A stretch of 7,556 nt of DNA from Acetofilamentum sp. (GTDB taxonomy: Bacteria; Bacteroidota; Bacteroidia; Bacteroidales; DTU049): the NCBI GenBank assembly GCA_020720525.1, contig DYON01000071.1, forward strand, positions 3,756 through 11,311, read 5' to 3'. The position numbers and the translations under genes are program-made. Shown in pieces: positions 5,580-7,556 of the stretch. Each line of letters opens with the position of its first letter. The first letter of the stretch is position 1. Below the pieces are notes generated by a model. That model was not told where the DNA came from, did not search any database, and saw only the letters and a program-made list of their open reading frames with translations.

Positions 5580-7085
5580 TTAGGATTGTTCAATCATTTT
5601 GCGACCTTTTTCGATGGCCTCTTCGATAGTTCCCACCAGATTAAAAGCCGATTCGGGATACTGGTCAACTTCGCCATCGAGAATCATTTTGAAACCTTTA
5701 ATGGTGTCTTCGATACTTACAAAAACGCCAGGGATACCAGTAAACTGAGTTGCTACGTGAAAAGGTTGCGACAAGAAACGTTGTACACGGCGAGCACGGT
5801 GAACGACCAATTTGTCTTCTTCGGACAATTCGTCCATTCCAAGAATCGCAATAATATCTTGAAGTTCTTTGAGACGTTGCAGAATAAGCTTAACACGTTG
5901 AGCTGTTTCGTAATGTTCTTCGCCTACAATATCGGGCGAAAGAATTCTCGATGTAGAATCGAGCGGATCGACAGCGGGATAAATGCCAAGCTCAGATATT
6001 TTTCGGTTAAGAACCGTTGTAGCATCGAGGTGAGCAAAAGTAGTAGCTGGAGCCGGGTCGGTAAGGTCATCGGCTGGCACATAAACAGCCTGAACCGATG
6101 TGATAGAGCCACGTTTTGTGGAAGTGATACGTTCCTGCATAGTTCCCATTTCGGTTGCCAGTGTTGGCTGATAACCTACAGCCGACGGCATACGACCAAG
6201 CAGAGCCGATACTTCGGAACCAGCTTGTGTAAAACGGAAAATATTATCGATAAAGAAAAGAATGTCGCGTCCACCCGACTGGTCGTCGCCATCGCGGAAA
6301 TATTCGGCAACAGTAAGCCCACTCAAAGCTACACGCGCACGGGCTCCGGGAGGCTCGTTCATCTGACCAAACACCATCGAAAGAAGACTCGATTTAAGTT
6401 CTTCGACGTTGACTTTCGACAAATCCCAACCACCTTCTTCCATACTTTTTTTAAAATCGTCGCCATAGTTTACCAAGCCAGCTTCAATCATTTCGCGAAG
6501 CAAATCGTTGCCTTCGCGTGTACGTTCGCCTACACCAGCAAAAACAGAAAATCCGCTGTATTGCTTGGCAATATTGTTAATCAATTCCTGAATAATAACG
6601 GTTTTTCCAACACCGGCACCACCGAACAACCCAATTTTACCCCCTTTGGAGTATGGTTCGATTAGGTCAATTACTTTAATACCTGTAAAAAGAACCTCCG
6701 ACGCAGTTGAAAGATTTTCAAACTTAGGTGGTTCGCGATGAATGGTATATGTTTTTTCGCGATTTACATCGGGCAAACCGTCGATGGGGTCGCCAATAAC
6801 ATTAAACAAACGACCATTAATTTGATCGCCAACAGGCATCGAAATTGGTTGCCCAGTGTTTGTAACTTTTATTCCTCTGGACAATCCCTCAGTAGAATCC
6901 ATAGCTACCGCACGAATGGTATTTTCGCCAATATCTTGTTGGCATTCGAGGACAACTTTTTCGCCGCTTTCGCGTTTTACGATAAGTGCGTCGTATATGT
7001 TCGGAAGGTCTTCTTCGCGTTCAAAAACAACATCAATCACCGGTCCGATGATTTGGGCAATTTTTCCTGTACTGTTTGCAGCCAT
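5580..7085 (-). CDS. atpD: ATP synthase F1 beta subunit
   Basis: The 501-residue catalytic beta subunit makes or hydrolyses ATP at its interface with alpha. Visible motifs: P-loop GGAGVGKT at 155-162 (K161, T162), GERTREG with catalytic E187, Walker B strand ILFFID (275-280), AHLDATTVL near 351-359, the alpha/beta signature PAVDPLDSTS at 370-379 and DELSEED at 418-424, which transmits rotation to gamma. Compared with E. coli there is an insertion of about 25-30 residues around 205-232 (YGDDFKKSMEEGGWDLSKV) and a few residues at 267-271; I recall this as usual in Bacteroidota. The start MAANSTGK was chosen because an ATG further upstream (7148) lies before the promoter and its extra residues do not fit the family. 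It is followed by atpC, but the genes for a, b, c, alpha, gamma and delta are not in this window. Confidence 0.98.
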   Translation of the reverse strand: MAANSTGKIAQIIGPVIDVVFEREEDLPNIYDALIVKRESGEKVVLECQQDIGENTIRAVAMDSTEGLSRGIKVTNTGQPISMPVGDQINGRLFNVIGDPIDGLPDVNREKTYTIHREPPKFENLSTASEVLFTGIKVIDLIEPYSKGGKIGLFGGAGVGKTVIIQELINNIAKQYSGFSVFAGVGERTREGNDLLREMIEAGLVNYGDDFKKSMEEGGWDLSKVNVEELKSSLLSMVFGQMNEPPGARARVALSGLTVAEYFRDGDDQSGGRDILFFIDNIFRFTQAGSEVSALLGRMPSAVGYQPTLATEMGTMQERITSTKRGSITSVQAVYVPADDLTDPAPATTFAHLDATTVLNRKISELGIYPAVDPLDSTSRILSPDIVGEEHYETAQRVKLILQRLKELQDIIAILGMDELSEEDKLVVHRARRVQRFLSQPFHVATQFTGIPGVFVSIEDTIKGFKMILDGEVDQYPESAFNLVGTIEEAIEKGRKMIEQS

Positions 7086-7105
7086 AGTAAATCGTTCTGT
7101 GAGGG

Positions 7106-7135
7106 CAAATTTACACAATTTTTCATATCGACAAA
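7106..7135 (-). promoter_or_regulatory. Promoter of atpD-atpC
   Basis: On the minus strand TTTG (complement of 7132-7135) is followed after 18 bp by TAAATTTG (complement of 7106-7113), a full match to the Bacteroidota primary-sigma promoter. Transcription should begin near 7099, about 14 nt before the ATG. This is the best promoter in the window and fixes the atpD start. Confidence 0.85.
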
Positions 7136-7149
7136 CGAATGATTGCAAA

Positions 7150-7168
7150 AGCGAATGTTTTTTTCGCT
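7150..7168. repeat. Small hairpin between atpD promoter and divergent gene
   Basis: AGCGAA (7150-7155) and TTCGCT (7163-7168) form a 6-bp stem with a 7-nt T-rich loop, 15 bp upstream of the atpD -33 element. It could be an operator, or a chance structure in AT-rich DNA. No further support. Confidence 0.25.
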
Positions 7169-7249
7169 AAAGTGAAGAAGTTTGAAAAGGCGAAACTCGC
7201 TTATATAAATCTGTATATGTTAAAATGAAGTTCAAATATCTCTTTTTAC

Positions 7250-7257
7250 TATTTTTG
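7250..7257 (+). promoter_or_regulatory. -7 promoter element of the broken lipoprotein gene
   Basis: TATTTTTG, followed by C, fits TAnnTTTG fully. Transcription would start near 7264, 12 nt before the ATG at 7276, the same short-leader layout as the atpD and secreted-protein promoters. No TTTG is seen at -33. The run of Ts makes a chance match easier. Confidence 0.45.
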
Positions 7258-7275
7258 CAACATAAAGCATTGAAT

Positions 7276-7431
7276 ATGAAAACAAGATTTCAAAAAATCG
7301 AGCGCAAGCTGTTCGGATTTTTAAGTTTTTCGGCAGCATTGTTCGTTTTTCAGGCATGCTATGGAGCACCGTAAGACGAATACAACGATGTTCATATTCA
7401 AGGGTTAGTTGTACTACGAAAAAGTTTTTAA
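7276..7431 (+). pseudogene. Broken lipoprotein gene, resembles radical-SAM-associated lipoprotein family
   Basis: The ATG opens 32 codons: MKTRFQKIERKLFGFLSF, a hydrophobic stretch, then a lipobox-like FQAC with C28 and CYGAP, stopped by TAA at 7372-7374. The same frame continues DEYNDVHIQGLVV up to a second stop at 7429-7431. In intact Bacteroidota lipoproteins of the putative rSAM/lipoprotein system, as I recall them, the lipid-bearing cysteine is followed by YGxP, a short acidic or aromatic stretch and then a beta-strand of IxGxVV type, which is what appears across the stop. A Gln codon changed to TAA (CAA to TAA) would explain the first break. The frame after about 7405 also looks shifted. 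So it seems a decayed gene whose remaining domain is lost or scrambled; the family assignment is from memory of N-terminal motifs only. Confidence 0.55.
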
Positions 7432-7556
7432 TTAAGCCCAAACAAACAGAAACAAAGGAGCAAGCCGAAAATCCTGAAAAGAGTAGGTGGATTTTTAATT
7501 CTAAATCATTCAAGTTTCGCACCTCAAAAATGTTGATAAATAGTGCGTTTTGTTAA
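7432..7556. other. Downstream remnant region, no supported gene
   Basis: A plus-strand frame open from 7356 to a TAA at the window end gives a lysine- and serine-rich peptide (for example KKFLIKPKQTETKEQ) that I do not recognise. It may be the continuation of the broken lipoprotein gene after a frameshift, since TTKKFLIKP loosely resembles the TGKPI-KGIKV-like segment expected next in such proteins. The rest looks non-coding. Confidence 0.3.

Noticed and set aside
5586..6665. Long plus-strand frame of 359 codons opposite atpD
   Set aside because: It lies fully antisense to the strongly conserved atpD; its length follows from the codon use of atpD on the other strand, and its translation has no recognisable domain.

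Overview
The window looks like a piece of a Bacteroidota chromosome. The evidence is direct: an ECF sigma factor with a downstream protein that starts with the phylum-typical PPxxVW anti-sigma-like motif, a secreted protein with a type A C-terminal sorting domain of the type IX secretion system (T9SS), a CHU_C (type B) sorting domain, an ATP synthase epsilon subunit made of the N-terminal domain only, and promoters of the Bacteroidota form (TTTG, then TAnnTTTG) with no Shine-Dalgarno sequences. An F-type atpD-atpC pair closed by a terminator directly after atpC shows that the other ATP synthase genes lie elsewhere.

Layout. Positions 1-343 hold no gene I can support, but contain a block of CGTTTA half-sites spaced exactly 20 bp, just upstream of ssb. 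Next come ssb (344-754) and, 6 bp later in the same frame, an orphan CHU_C domain without a signal peptide (761-1117), probably the stump of a large surface protein. Positions 1118-1476 are intergenic, with several inverted repeats. A tight plus-strand operon follows: an ECF sigma factor (1477-2064), an overlapping gene whose product joins an anti-sigma-like cytoplasmic tail, a membrane segment, a long linker and an outer-membrane-like beta-barrel (2048-3385), and a T9SS-exported multi-domain protein (3388-4845).

The other half is on the minus strand. A 102-residue secreted protein (4906-5214) resembles a free-standing T9SS sorting domain. Upstream of it lies the atpD-atpC operon (7085 down to 5332), with a good promoter at 7106-7135 and an intrinsic terminator at 5272-5316. 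Divergent from atpD, a plus-strand lipoprotein start (7276-7431) is broken by an in-frame TAA; its N-terminus resembles the Bacteroidota radical-SAM-associated lipoprotein family.

How the parts may work together. The most interesting unit is 1477-4845. I infer that the barrel/anti-sigma protein could carry a signal from the outer membrane to the sigma factor on one polypeptide, with the secreted protein as a co-produced surface partner or target. The window also carries two sorting domains not attached to a cargo (761-1117 and 4906-5214). ssb and atpDC are housekeeping genes.
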